A stretch of 26,209 nucleotides of DNA from Ruminococcaceae bacterium FB2012. Lineage in GTDB: Bacteria; Bacillota; Clostridia; Oscillospirales; Ruminococcaceae. The position numbers were made by a program, and so were the translations under genes. Shown piece after piece: positions 14,451 through 22,801 of the stretch (its first letter is position 1; each line of letters starts with the position of its first letter). The notes beneath the pieces were generated by a model. The model was given only the letters and a program-made list of their open reading frames with translations, was not told where the DNA came from and did no database searches. The DNA is taken from assembly GCA_900104495.1 (NCBI GenBank), contig FMXS01000027.1, forward strand, positions 1 to 26,209, read 5' to 3'.

Positions 14451-17400
14451 TTGAGAACACTAAGAACTGTAAAGCGAATAACAGCATATCTCCTGCTCTC
14501 TGTCATTTTGGCAAATATACTGATCATGCCGCTGACGGCTTTTGCGGACAAGCAGGAACAGAAGGTCGTGCGGGTGGGCTGGTTCGATTCGTCCTTCTGC
14601 TATTTCGATTCCTTCGGCAGAAGGTGCGGCATCGACTACGAATATCATCAGAAGGTCTCGGCCTATACGGGCTGGGATTATGAATACGTCGACGGCAGCT
14701 GGCCCGAGCTTCTCGAGAAGCTGAAAAACGGGGAGATCGACCTGCTCAGCGACGTTTCCTACAAGCCCGAGCGGGAGGAGTTCATGTTTTTCTCCGACCT
14801 TCCCATGGGCACGGAGGCTTACTATATCTATGTCAGCGCGGAAAACAGGGTGATAAAGGCCGACGACCTTTCCACCTTCAACGGAAAGCGCATCGGTGCC
14901 AACAAGGGCAGCGTCCAGGAGGGCTTTCTCAAAGACTGGGCGGACAAGAACGGGCTCTCGATAGAGATCGTCCCTCTCACCTGCACCGAGGACGAGTCAA
15001 TGGAGATGATAACAAAGGGCGAGCTCGACGGCCTTGCCACGATCTTCACCTTTGACATCAACCGGGACGTGATGCCGGTAAGCAGGATCGGCGGTTCGGA
15101 TTACTTCTATGCCGTCAGCAAGAGCCGTCCCGACCTTATCGAAGAACTGAATATGGCTATGGCGGAGATACAGGACTTGGACCCCTACTTCAACGAGAGG
15201 ATCTCCCAGAACAGGATCTTCAGCAGCAAGACCAATGCCCTGCTGACTCCTCAGCAGGAGGACTGGCTGAAGGAACACGGCGAGATACGCATCGGTTACC
15301 GGGACAATTACCTGCCATTCTGCAGCACCGATGAAGAGACCAAAGAACTCACGGGTGCATTGAAGGAATATCTTACCCACGCTGTCAACAACATCAACAG
15401 CCCCAATCTTAAATTCAAGACCGTTCCCTACGCTTCAACGGACGAGGCGCTGAAAGCGCTGGAGTCGGGAGAGGTGGACTGTGTGTTCCCCGTATATCTC
15501 AGCACCTACGATGCCGACACCCGGGGCATAAGGCTTACCGATCCGGCTATGGAGACCGAGATGAACGCTATCCTGCGGACCTCTGACCGACAGGACCTTT
15601 CCGACGACACCAAGATGATCTTCGCCGTAAACGCGAATATGATAAACGTGGAGACCTTCATAATGGATCTCTATCCCCAGGCCGAAAGGAAATACTTCGA
15701 CGGCCTCCAGGCCTGCTATGACGCTGTCGCCGGGGGGCAAGCGGACTGTGTCCTTGTGAGCAACTACAGGATCCCCTCCGAGGAGGATACCCTCAACAGC
15801 AGAAAGCTCTATACCGTCCCCACGGGCGAATCGCTCCCGCTGTCCTTTGCGGTGGGCAAGTCCGACAAGATGGTATATTCGGTGATGAACAAGACCGCCC
15901 TTTCCGCCAAGAGCAGTGAAATGGACTCGGCGCTGGCTTCGTATATGCTGGGGGAACAGAAAGTCACCTTCGTGAAGTTTCTGAAGGATAACTGGCTGGT
16001 GGTACTGGCCGTTCTGACGGTGCTTTTCGTGATAATCCTTTTCCTGCTGAGCCAGAAACTCCGGGCGGAGCGCATCGCCAACAAGCAGAGACGCCTGCTG
16101 GAAGAGGCAGAGCAGATCTCCGAACTTCAGCAGACGGTATCTTCCCTGCTGAACAATATGCCGGGAGTGTATCTGACAAAGGACGCAAAAACAGGCGAAT
16201 ACCTTGCCTGCAACCAAGCCTTTGCCGATTACATCCATAAGAAGGACCCCTCTGAGGTAGTGGGCCTTACGACGGCGGATCTCTTTGATGAAGAAAAGGC
16301 CAAGCGCTTTTCCGAGGATGACAAAATGGTGCTCTCCATGGACGAGCCCCTTATCTACTACGATAATATGGAAGACTCCTTCGGCAACCCGGTAAATGTC
16401 AAGATCACCAAGCAGAAGTATACCGACACCAACGGAAGGCTCTGCGTTCTCGGCATCGTCCAGGACGTTTCCAACAGCTTCCGCATTTCGAGAGATAAGG
16501 CTTCCACCAAGGAATCCTATGAGAAGGCCAGAAGCACCAGCGTTATCTTCACACATATCGCTCAAGCGCTTGCCAGCGGATATATGGTCCTCTATTATGT
16601 TGACCTCGTCACCGAGGAATTCATTGAATACCGCTCCGACGCCGAAGACGGCACTCTTTCGGAAGTCAGACGGGCATGGCATTTCTTTGAAGAGGGCCAG
16701 GACGCCGCCGAGGAGAACGTCCACCCCGATGACCGGCAGGAGGTCATCAGGGCTATGGACAGAAAGACCCTTGAAGCCACCCTCGATCAGAACAACGTGT
16801 TTATGATAACATACCGTATGATAACGGGGAAAGAACCCATGTATGTGAGCATGAAGGTCACCCGTATGCAGGACGACAAGAGATACATCATCCTCAGCAT
16901 AACCGACGTGGATGAACAGATGAAACACCGCCACGCCGCTCAGCGCGCTCAGGAGGAGCAGACCGCCTACACCAGGATAAGCGCCCTCGCAGGCGACTTC
17001 CTCTGCATCTATGTAGTGGTGCCCGAAACAGGGCGCTACCGCGAATACAGCTCAGCGGCAGGCTTTGATTCCTTTGCTCTGCCCAGCGAGGGCGAGAACT
17101 TCTTCTCCGACCTCAGACAGAATTCCATAAAGGCAGTCTATCAGGAGGATCAGAACCGGGTATTCACGGCCCTCACCATGGAAAACGCCCTTGAGGAAGT
17201 GGAGAAGAACGGCATCTTCACCCTCAGCTACCGTCTTATGATGAACGATGAACCCCGCTACGTCCAGCTGAAAGCGGCGATAGTCGAGGAGCAGGACGGC
17301 AGACGGCTGGTAGTCGGCGTCAACGACATCGACGCGCAGGTTCGTCAGGAAGAAGAATACGGCCGGCGTCTGGCGCAGGCAAGGATAGAGGCTAATATCG

Positions 17401-17864
17401 ACGCTCTCACGGGCGTCAAGAACAGAAACGCCTACCGCGTCTATGAAGAAAGACTCAACGCGCAGATCGAAATGAACCGCGCTCCCGATTTCGCTATCGT
17501 GATACTGGATGTCAACGACCTCAAGAAGGTCAACGATAACGAAGGCCACAAGGCGGGAGACCAGTTCCTGCGGGATGCCTGCCGGATAATCTGCACCACC
17601 TTCAAGCGCAGCCCCGTGTTCCGTGTGGGCGGAGACGAGTTCGCGGTAATTTGTCAGGGGGATGACTATTCCCGTCTTGACGAGCTGATAAAGCAAATGA
17701 ACGACCACAACGAAGAAGCTGTCGAAAACGGCGGTATCGTAATCGCCCTCGGTATGTCCGTCTACGAGCAGGACGCCAAAGTGGCGCAGGTGTACGAACG
17801 CGCCGATCAGAGGATGTATGAAAACAAGAGCTATCTGAAAGGGAAAAAGAAACAGAGAGGGTAA
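14451..17864 (+). CDS. Transmembrane diguanylate cyclase with two solute-binding domains
   Basis: A signalling protein (1137 residues) likely to sense an extracellular small solute and make cyclic di-GMP. The start is TTG at 14451: GGGGAGG lies 8 bases upstream, and the nearby ATG at 14447 stops after two codons. Residues 1-32 form a signal sequence. Two tandem family-3 solute-binding-type domains follow at about 38-255 and 270-505; GGWFDSS-like VRVGWFDSS and IRIGYRDNYLPF open them. A membrane helix lies at 514-536 with a coiled coil after it. Then come a PAS domain (about 560-677), two PAS-like modules (about 697-820 and 837-963) and a GGDEF domain (about 979-1130). The GGDEF domain has an intact VGGDEF motif near 1060 and DVNDLKKVND upstream. 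The RxxD inhibitory site is not present at its usual place. It ends 6 bases before the kinase gene. Confidence 0.92.
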   Translation: MRTLRTVKRITAYLLLSVILANILIMPLTAFADKQEQKVVRVGWFDSSFCYFDSFGRRCGIDYEYHQKVSAYTGWDYEYVDGSWPELLEKLKNGEIDLLSDVSYKPEREEFMFFSDLPMGTEAYYIYVSAENRVIKADDLSTFNGKRIGANKGSVQEGFLKDWADKNGLSIEIVPLTCTEDESMEMITKGELDGLATIFTFDINRDVMPVSRIGGSDYFYAVSKSRPDLIEELNMAMAEIQDLDPYFNERISQNRIFSSKTNALLTPQQEDWLKEHGEIRIGYRDNYLPFCSTDEETKELTGALKEYLTHAVNNINSPNLKFKTVPYASTDEALKALESGEVDCVFPVYLSTYDADTRGIRLTDPAMETEMNAILRTSDRQDLSDDTKMIFAVNANMINVETFIMDLYPQAERKYFDGLQACYDAVAGGQADCVLVSNYRIPSEEDTLNSRKLYTVPTGESLPLSFAVGKSDKMVYSVMNKTALSAKSSEMDSALASYMLGEQKVTFVKFLKDNWLVVLAVLTVLFVIILFLLSQKLRAERIANKQRRLLEEAEQISELQQTVSSLLNNMPGVYLTKDAKTGEYLACNQAFADYIHKKDPSEVVGLTTADLFDEEKAKRFSEDDKMVLSMDEPLIYYDNMEDSFGNPVNVKITKQKYTDTNGRLCVLGIVQDVSNSFRISRDKASTKESYEKARSTSVIFTHIAQALASGYMVLYYVDLVTEEFIEYRSDAEDGTLSEVRRAWHFFEEGQDAAEENVHPDDRQEVIRAMDRKTLEATLDQNNVFMITYRMITGKEPMYVSMKVTRMQDDKRYIILSITDVDEQMKHRHAAQRAQEEQTAYTRISALAGDFLCIYVVVPETGRYREYSSAAGFDSFALPSEGENFFSDLRQNSIKAVYQEDQNRVFTALTMENALEEVEKNGIFTLSYRLMMNDEPRYVQLKAAIVEEQDGRRLVVGVNDIDAQVRQEEEYGRRLAQARIEANIDALTGVKNRNAYRVYEERLNAQIEMNRAPDFAIVILDVNDLKKVNDNEGHKAGDQFLRDACRIICTTFKRSPVFRVGGDEFAVICQGDDYSRLDELIKQMNDHNEEAVENGGIVIALGMSVYEQDAKVAQVYERADQRMYENKSYLKGKKKQRG

Positions 17865-17870
17865 GACAGT

Positions 17871-20800
17871 ATGTATTATTCTGCCATCGGCCTGCTGGCC
17901 GTTCTGGTACTGCTGATAGTGAACTGGGATGTCCTGCGGGATCAGAAGGCTTACAGCAAGCCTGCCTGGATCATTTACAGGAGATTCCTGTTTGCCGTGA
18001 TTGCATATTATGTTACGGATATCCTCTGGGGCATACTGGAGTACAGGAAGCTCTCGGCGGCGCTTTTTGCCGATACCACCGTCTATTTCATAGCTATGGC
18101 CGTGGGAATATACTTCTGGGCGGAGTATGCCATAGCCTTCTTCAACGAGAAAAGCGGATTCGGACGTTTCCTTGTGTATTCGGGACGCGGGATAGTCGCA
18201 CTTGTTCTCGGGATGAATGCCGTGAATATATTTACCCCCGTGCTTTTCACAGTGGACAGCAGCAGCGTCTATACCGCACTCCCGATGCGCTATGTGCTGC
18301 TGGCGTGTCAGATACTGTTTCTGATCGTCATTTCGCTCCATGCCACGACTGTTATGTTCAGAAACGGTGCGAACTCCCATGAGAGAGTGCGCTGCCGCAT
18401 ACTGGCTTCCTTCGGGATAATCATGGCTTTGTGCCTGTTCGTCCAGCTGTGGTTCCCGTATCTGCCCCTTTATTCCATTGCCTATATGCTTGGCACCTGC
18501 CTGCTCCACGCCTTTGTCGCCAGCGAAGAAAAGGAAGAGCACAGGCACAAGATGGAAGAAGCCGAAAAGATCGCCGAACTGAAAGACAGGTTTTTCTCCC
18601 TGCTGGATAATATGCCCGGCATGGCCTTCACAAAGGATGCCGAAACGGGGAAATATCTCGCCTGCAACCAGGCCTTTGCCGAATATGCCCACAAGGATGC
18701 CCCCGACGGCGTTATCGGTCTTACCGATGCGCAGATCTTTGACAACGAAACTGCGATGCATTTCGTCGAGAAGGATAAGATCGCTCTTTCGCTTACCAAG
18801 CCGTACATCTATTATGATGATGTCACCGACGCTATGGGGCGGCCGCGGCAGCTCCAGACCACAAAGCTGAAATACACCGACACCAAGGGACGGCCCTGCG
18901 TCCTCGGTATGTGCCAGGACATCACCGACCTTGTGAGCATCCGCAACGAACAGGCAATGACCAAAGAAGCCTACGAAAGCGCCGTGAACACGGGGCTTAT
19001 GTATAACCGTATCGCCCAGACTCTCGCAAGGGACTACACCGAGATGTTTTATGTCAACACCGACTCCGAGGAGTTCACGGAATACCGCAGGAGCGAGGAA
19101 AGCGGCACCCTCTCCGAGGTGCGTCACGGCTGGCACTTCTTCAGCGACTGCCGTACAGAAATGAGCGAGAGCGTTTTTCCCGACGACAAGGAAGCCTTCC
19201 TTACGGCGCTGAACCGCAAAAAGCTGATGAAGGCCCTCAGCAGCAAGGACAACCTTGTGCTGAATTACAGAAGGCTTACGGAGGGCGAGCCCGTCTATGT
19301 GAGCATGAAGATCTCCCGGATGGAAGATGACGAAAGCTTTATCATCATCGGCTTTACCAACGTGGACGCCGAGATACGGGAGGCGATAGCCAAGAACGAG
19401 GCCCTCTCCATTGCACTGTCATCGGCGGAGGCCGCAAGCAAGTCACGGAATACCTTCCTGTCGGGGATGAGCCACGAGCTCCGCACTCCCATAAACGCAA
19501 TAATCGGCCTTGATACCCTTGCGCTGAGGAACAGTAAGCTTGACTCCAAGACCCGCGAGCATCTTGAAAAGATAGGCGACAGCGCAAGACACCTGCTCTC
19601 TATCATCAACGATATCCTTAATATGATCCAGATGGAAACGGGTCACGACGTCCTGCGGAAGAGCGAGTTCTCTCTTGCCGCTTTGCTGGAGCAGGTCACC
19701 GCTCAAGTGAAGAAGCAGTGCTCCGAAAAGGGGCTGACATTTGAGAGCGTTATTTCCGAACAGCCGGGAGACCTGTATTTCGGCGACGATGTGAAGCTCA
19801 AAAAAGTGCTGAACAATATCCTGTCCAATGCGGTGAAATTCACCGACGCTCCGGGAAGCGTCACCCTCACGGCGGAAAAGACCGCCGAGTTTGAGGACCG
19901 CGCCACTGTCCGCTTCCGCATCAAGGATACGGGCATAGGCATAGACAAGGAATACCTTCCCAGGATATTTGACGCCTTCTCCCAGGATGAAGGACGCAGC
20001 AGGACCAAGAACGGCAGCAGCGGCCTCGGACTGGCTATCACCAAGAGGATAGTTGAAATGATGAACGGTTCCGTCAGCGTTGAGTCCGAGAAGGGCAAAG
20101 GCACGGAATTCACCGTGATGATAACTCTCCGCAAGGCCGACAGCAGTGACGTTAGCTTCGGCAGACTGGACACCGACGCTCTCTATATCCTTGTGGTGGA
20201 CGACAATCCTATCGAGGCCGAGCACGCGAAAACGGTCCTTGAAGAAGCGGGCATCCGCACGGACTTCTGCACCGACGGCAAGGAAGCTCTGCGGAAAATG
20301 GAGATACAGCATCTCAGAAAGCATCCCTACAACATCGTGCTTATGGACTGGAATATGCCGGGGATGAACGGAATGGAGACCTCCGAAGAGATAATCCGAC
20401 TCTACGCGAACGAAAGCATCGTTGCCGCGATGACGGCTTACAGCTGGAACGATATCCGCGAGGAAGCGAATTCCGTGGGGGTATTTGACTACGTCGAAAA
20501 GCCGCTTTTCGCCGCAAGCATCATTGACGACCTCGAACGCATCGCCCGCCGCAGCGGCATGGCTATCTTCAAGGAGAAGAACCGGGCAAGGCTGGAAGGC
20601 AGGCGCATCCTGCTGGCGGAGGATATGGAGCTCAACGCCGAGATACTTATGGATATGCTGGAAATGGAGAACATCAAAGCGGACCACGCCGAAAACGGAA
20701 AGATCGCCGTGGAGCTCTTCGAGAAAAGCACTGCCGGCATCTATTCCGCTATACTTATGGATGTGCGTATGCCGGTAATGGACGGGCTGGAGGCAGCTAA

Positions 20801-21002
20801 GGCTATCCGGGCAATGGACAGAGAGGATGCCGGACGCATCCCGATAATCGCCCTCACCGCCAACGCCTTCGACGAGGACGTTCAGCTTTCCATGCAGGCC
20901 GGAATGAACGCTCACCTCAGCAAGCCGGTGGAGGCAGAACGCCTTATCAAGATACTGGGAGAACTGATCTACGAGTCGGAGCAGAAGATCACGGGAAAAT
21001 AA
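17871..21002 (+). CDS. Hybrid histidine kinase with seven membrane helices and two receivers
   Basis: A sensor kinase (1043 residues) in the same operon as the GGDEF protein. AGAGAGGG overlapping the upstream stop serves as ribosome binding site, so translation is probably coupled. The N-terminal 215 residues contain about seven hydrophobic helices and no large outside domain. A PAS domain (about 239-357) and a PAS-like module (about 371-502) follow, both clearly related to those of the upstream protein. HisKA carries the phospho-acceptor His in SHELRTP (about 535). The ATPase domain has NILSNAVKFT, DTGIGI and SSGLGLAITKR (about 640-753). Receiver 1 (about 771-892) has VVDDN, LMDW and VEKPL. 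Receiver 2 (about 911-1038) has LAEDME, LMDVRMP and SKPVE. No HPt domain is present, so an external phosphotransfer partner is expected. A terminator follows at 21032. Confidence 0.93.
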   Translation: MYYSAIGLLAVLVLLIVNWDVLRDQKAYSKPAWIIYRRFLFAVIAYYVTDILWGILEYRKLSAALFADTTVYFIAMAVGIYFWAEYAIAFFNEKSGFGRFLVYSGRGIVALVLGMNAVNIFTPVLFTVDSSSVYTALPMRYVLLACQILFLIVISLHATTVMFRNGANSHERVRCRILASFGIIMALCLFVQLWFPYLPLYSIAYMLGTCLLHAFVASEEKEEHRHKMEEAEKIAELKDRFFSLLDNMPGMAFTKDAETGKYLACNQAFAEYAHKDAPDGVIGLTDAQIFDNETAMHFVEKDKIALSLTKPYIYYDDVTDAMGRPRQLQTTKLKYTDTKGRPCVLGMCQDITDLVSIRNEQAMTKEAYESAVNTGLMYNRIAQTLARDYTEMFYVNTDSEEFTEYRRSEESGTLSEVRHGWHFFSDCRTEMSESVFPDDKEAFLTALNRKKLMKALSSKDNLVLNYRRLTEGEPVYVSMKISRMEDDESFIIIGFTNVDAEIREAIAKNEALSIALSSAEAASKSRNTFLSGMSHELRTPINAIIGLDTLALRNSKLDSKTREHLEKIGDSARHLLSIINDILNMIQMETGHDVLRKSEFSLAALLEQVTAQVKKQCSEKGLTFESVISEQPGDLYFGDDVKLKKVLNNILSNAVKFTDAPGSVTLTAEKTAEFEDRATVRFRIKDTGIGIDKEYLPRIFDAFSQDEGRSRTKNGSSGLGLAITKRIVEMMNGSVSVESEKGKGTEFTVMITLRKADSSDVSFGRLDTDALYILVVDDNPIEAEHAKTVLEEAGIRTDFCTDGKEALRKMEIQHLRKHPYNIVLMDWNMPGMNGMETSEEIIRLYANESIVAAMTAYSWNDIREEANSVGVFDYVEKPLFAASIIDDLERIARRSGMAIFKEKNRARLEGRRILLAEDMELNAEILMDMLEMENIKADHAENGKIAVELFEKSTAGIYSAILMDVRMPVMDGLEAAKAIRAMDREDAGRIPIIALTANAFDEDVQLSMQAGMNAHLSKPVEAERLIKILGELIYESEQKITGK

Positions 21003-21031
21003 AGATCATCCGGCAGACGCATAACAAAGAA

Positions 21032-21076
21032 AAAAACCGTCAATATCTGCATTAACGCGGTATATTGACGGTTTTT
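21032..21076. terminator. Bidirectional terminator of the signalling operon
   Basis: A perfect 15-bp stem with arms at 21032-21046 and 21062-21076, A-rich on one side and ending GGTTTTT on the other. It would end the rightward operon and also anything arriving from the right. Confidence 0.92.
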
Positions 21077-21115
21077 GCGATATATAGGGTGATTTCCGGT
21101 CACGTTCCGAAGCTG

Positions 21116-21241
21116 AAAAAACAGCGGGGCCTGACAGAATAGGTATTGACCTGAAAACCGCCTTTACAGCCTCTTTCTCAGCCGGTCCGCTCAGGTCAAC
21201 TTCAAAGCTGTCTGTCCTTCCGGGATCTCAGACAGCCCCGC
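21116..21241 (-). ncRNA. Multi-branched structured region ending in a U-tract
   Basis: Read leftward, a closing stem GCGGGGC/GCCCCGC (21235-21241 with 21124-21130) encloses two perfect stems. These are CTGTCTG/CAGACAG (21229-21235 with 21208-21214) and TTGACCTGA/TCAGGTCAA (arms 21191-21199 and 21146-21154). TG and seven T follow the closing stem. This looks like an elaborate 3'-untranslated terminator or a structured RNA. It starts 20 bases past the stop of the truncated surface protein. The same stretch also has an open frame with sensible codons (for example DSFEVDLSGPAEKEAVKAVF), so a decayed coding piece is the alternative. Confidence 0.35.
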
Positions 21242-21260
21242 CGTTATTCATTTTCTGAGG

Positions 21261-21701
21261 TCATTTTCTTCTGCGCTTTATAACAACTGTAACAGCCGCC
21301 GCCAGGATCAGAGATACCGCTATCAGAGATACCGCCTTTCCGGTTTTCGGGTTGTTGTCCTTGGGAGCTTCGGATGCCTTGGATGTCCCGTCCCCGGAGT
21401 TTTCCGCTTCGGAGTTTTCGGGCTCGGAGATTTCTTCCTCGGAACTCTCGTCTTCGGAGCTTCCGTCTTCCGAGCTTTCATCTTCGGAACTTTCATCTTC
21501 CGAACTTTCATCCTCGGAGCTTTCGTCCTCTTCGGGAGTGTGGGTGAAGGTCACGGTGAAGCCGTCCTCGGCGGTGCCTGTGAACTCGTAGGAGTATGTG
21601 CCTTCGCCGTCGGTGCCGGAGATGACTTCTGTCTTGAACACGCCTGCGGTGATCTCCGCGCCGTCCGGGACTTCAAAGACCGTCTCCCAGTTTATGAGCA
21701 A
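21261..21701 (-). pseudogene. Truncated wall-anchored surface protein (C-terminal end)
   Basis: Only the last 145 or so codons of a surface protein remain. They encode a short beta-rich segment (INWETVFEVPDGAEI, then GEGTYSYEFTGTAEDGFTVT) resembling the end of a Cna-B-like domain. After it come an acidic tract of DESSE units, NPKTG, a hydrophobic helix and KRRRK. This is the same design as the sorting signals at 10,500 and 13,950. The open frame runs on to 22004 but that part translates tRNA and terminator sequence and is not real coding. There is no start codon with a ribosome binding site near the break. The break at about 21700 coincides with a repeated palindrome (21688-21705), which suggests loss of the 5' part by recombination. 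Confidence 0.7.
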
Positions 21702-21754
21702 ACTGCCGCACGCCGCTTGAGAACAGTATAGCAGTTTATGAAACCCCGAAACTG
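21688..21754. repeat. Two copies of a CAGTTTATGA palindromic element
   Basis: CAGTTTATGA occurs at 21688-21697 and 21732-21741. Each copy is followed by AAACTG (21700-21705 and 21749-21754), so each forms an inverted repeat CAGTTT/AAACTG with a different loop. The first copy sits exactly where the surface protein's coding homology stops. They could be recombination sites (inference). Confidence 0.5.
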
Positions 21755-21783
21755 CGCACCTGCGGCCTCCGCGTGACACCCAA

Positions 21784-21854
21784 AATAGTGCCCTAATAGT
21801 GTCTTGAGAGCACTTCCCGGCACTATTGACAGTACGATTTTTGGGACAGTACGA
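21784..21854. repeat. Nested inverted repeat followed by a direct repeat
   Basis: AATAGTGCC (21784-21792) pairs with GGCACTATT (21819-21827) around an inner AGTG/CACT hairpin. Directly after it, GACAGTACGA occurs twice (21828-21837 and 21845-21854), 17 bases from start to start. The arrangement resembles a protein-binding or element-end structure, but I recognise no family. Confidence 0.45.
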
Positions 21855-21881
21855 CTCCAAACAAAGCCCCGCCCCGCCGTC

Positions 21882-21921
21882 AAACAAAAGCAACCGCCCT
21901 CTGCAATCCTGCAAAAGGCGG
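21882..21921 (-). terminator. tRNA-type terminator left of the tRNA fragment
   Basis: Read leftward, CCGCC (21917-21921) pairs with GGCGG (21894-21898) with an internal TGCA/TGCA pairing, followed by TTGCTTTTGTTTG. It lies 25 bases beyond the CCA end of the tRNA fragment, where a tRNA gene terminator would be. A further perfect palindrome GGTGCAC-CGT-GTGCACC (21930-21946) directly abuts the tRNA CCA end. Confidence 0.6.
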
Positions 21922-21946
21922 CATTCGGTGGTGCACCGTGTGCACC

Positions 21947-21969
21947 TGGTCGGAGTGACGGGACTTGAA
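21947..21969 (-). other. 3'-end fragment of a tRNA gene, likely attachment site
   Basis: Read leftward, TTCAAGTCCCGTCACTCCGA then CCA is the T-loop, T-stem 3' strand, acceptor 3' strand, discriminator A and CCA of a tRNA. The acceptor half implies a first base pair C1-G72 with A73, which is typical of bacterial tRNA-Pro. The 5' three-quarters of the tRNA are absent: sequence to the right of 21969 does not continue the tRNA. The tRNA's own terminator is kept on the left. This is what the distal att site of an element integrated in the 3' end of a tRNA looks like, with the element lying to the right. No integrase is visible in the window. In 21970-22248 I see only AT-rich sequence and the short repeat at 22087. 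Confidence 0.65.
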
Positions 21970-22086
21970 TTGATAAAAAGCTTTTTAGCAATTTGTCGCA
22001 TCATTCATCAAGTGCCGATTTTGCGCGGTTTGCGATGATGCAGTTTTTAAACCTTGACCTATCATTTTATAAGTTTTCATAAAAAT

Positions 22087-22106
22087 AATGGACAAAACAA
22101 TGGACA
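22087..22106. repeat. Two direct copies of AATGGACA
   Basis: AATGGACA occurs at 22087-22094 and 22099-22106, 12 bases start to start, about 120 bases inside the tRNA fragment. Spacing and place would suit recombinase arm-type sites (inference only). Confidence 0.3.
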
Positions 22107-22248
22107 GGCTTTTGGCATCTCTATTAATTATTTGATAGCTTTTTTCATCGCCAAACAGTATCGTTATTTCCGGCAAGAGCATTTAACTACCGTCTCATAA
22201 CAAAATAAAGAATATTTCTACAAGTGAATTTGTAAAATATTATAAAGA

Positions 22249-22771
22249 TTATTTATTTTCAAACACAAAGTTTTGATGGAAAAGATCATTTATGGATTGT
22301 CTTATACTCAGATCATCGATTTCGAACTTTTTTAATTGCATAGCATATATTAAGAATTCCATAAACATAAGATCAAGTAATGAAAGACCATTAATGTCTA
22401 TATCAATATTTCCATGCGCAAAATCATTTCTCTGATCAGCTAGTCTTTTCTCCATTTCCGAGTAATTCATTTTAGCGTTATTTATTTTATATAGGTGCTC
22501 ACCGAAACAACCAATTATATCTGCAAAATCTTCAGCAGACTTCTTTATCTTTTCGGACAGTGGATCTGAATTGATGAGTTTTAACAAACGCTTGAAAATG
22601 TCCTTTTTCTTGCCTGTGGAAGTATTGATAAATTCCTGCATTTTTCCCATAGCATATTTTTCCGCTTCAATCGTTTTGTCGGATTTCTTGATTCCATCAG
22701 GATACAATCTTTTCTATATCGTTGTACAATCTTATCCACACAGCATTTTTGTCAAACTCCCTCTCTCCAAG
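22249..22771 (-). pseudogene. HEPN-domain protein remnant (ApeA-like C-terminus)
   Basis: The main open frame (22707 to 22249, 152 codons from a TTG) is helical. It contains RNDFAH, the R-x4-H motif of HEPN RNase domains, followed by GNIDIDINGLSLLDLMFMEFL, as in the C-terminal HEPN domains of ApeA-like anti-phage proteins. Upstream, a different frame encodes GEREFDKNAVWIRLYNDIEK and then IVS before a stop at about 22698. This joins naturally to PDGIKKSDKTIEAEK in the main frame if one base is restored near 22700. No ribosome binding site precedes the TTG. The large N-terminal portion of an ApeA-type protein is missing; a truncated membrane-protein gene ends only 30 bases away. Codon use is AT-rich, unlike the left half of the window. 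HEPN call moderate; pseudogene status likely. Confidence 0.55.
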
Positions 22772-22801
22772 GTGAGAGAAAGGGCAGTGACCTATATCAT
22801 G

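Noticed and set aside
17052..19136. A 694-codon open frame on the - strand across the two signalling genes
   Set aside because: Spans two well-supported genes in antisense, with no start signal and no known domain.
21702..22004. N-terminal part of the open frame that runs into the truncated surface protein
   Set aside because: It translates the tRNA fragment, its terminator and repeat sequences, and has neither a signal peptide nor a ribosome binding site.
21826..22038. Small + strand open frame containing VGVTGLEL
   Set aside because: This peptide is the usual false translation of the complement of a tRNA 3' end, here the 21947-21969 fragment.
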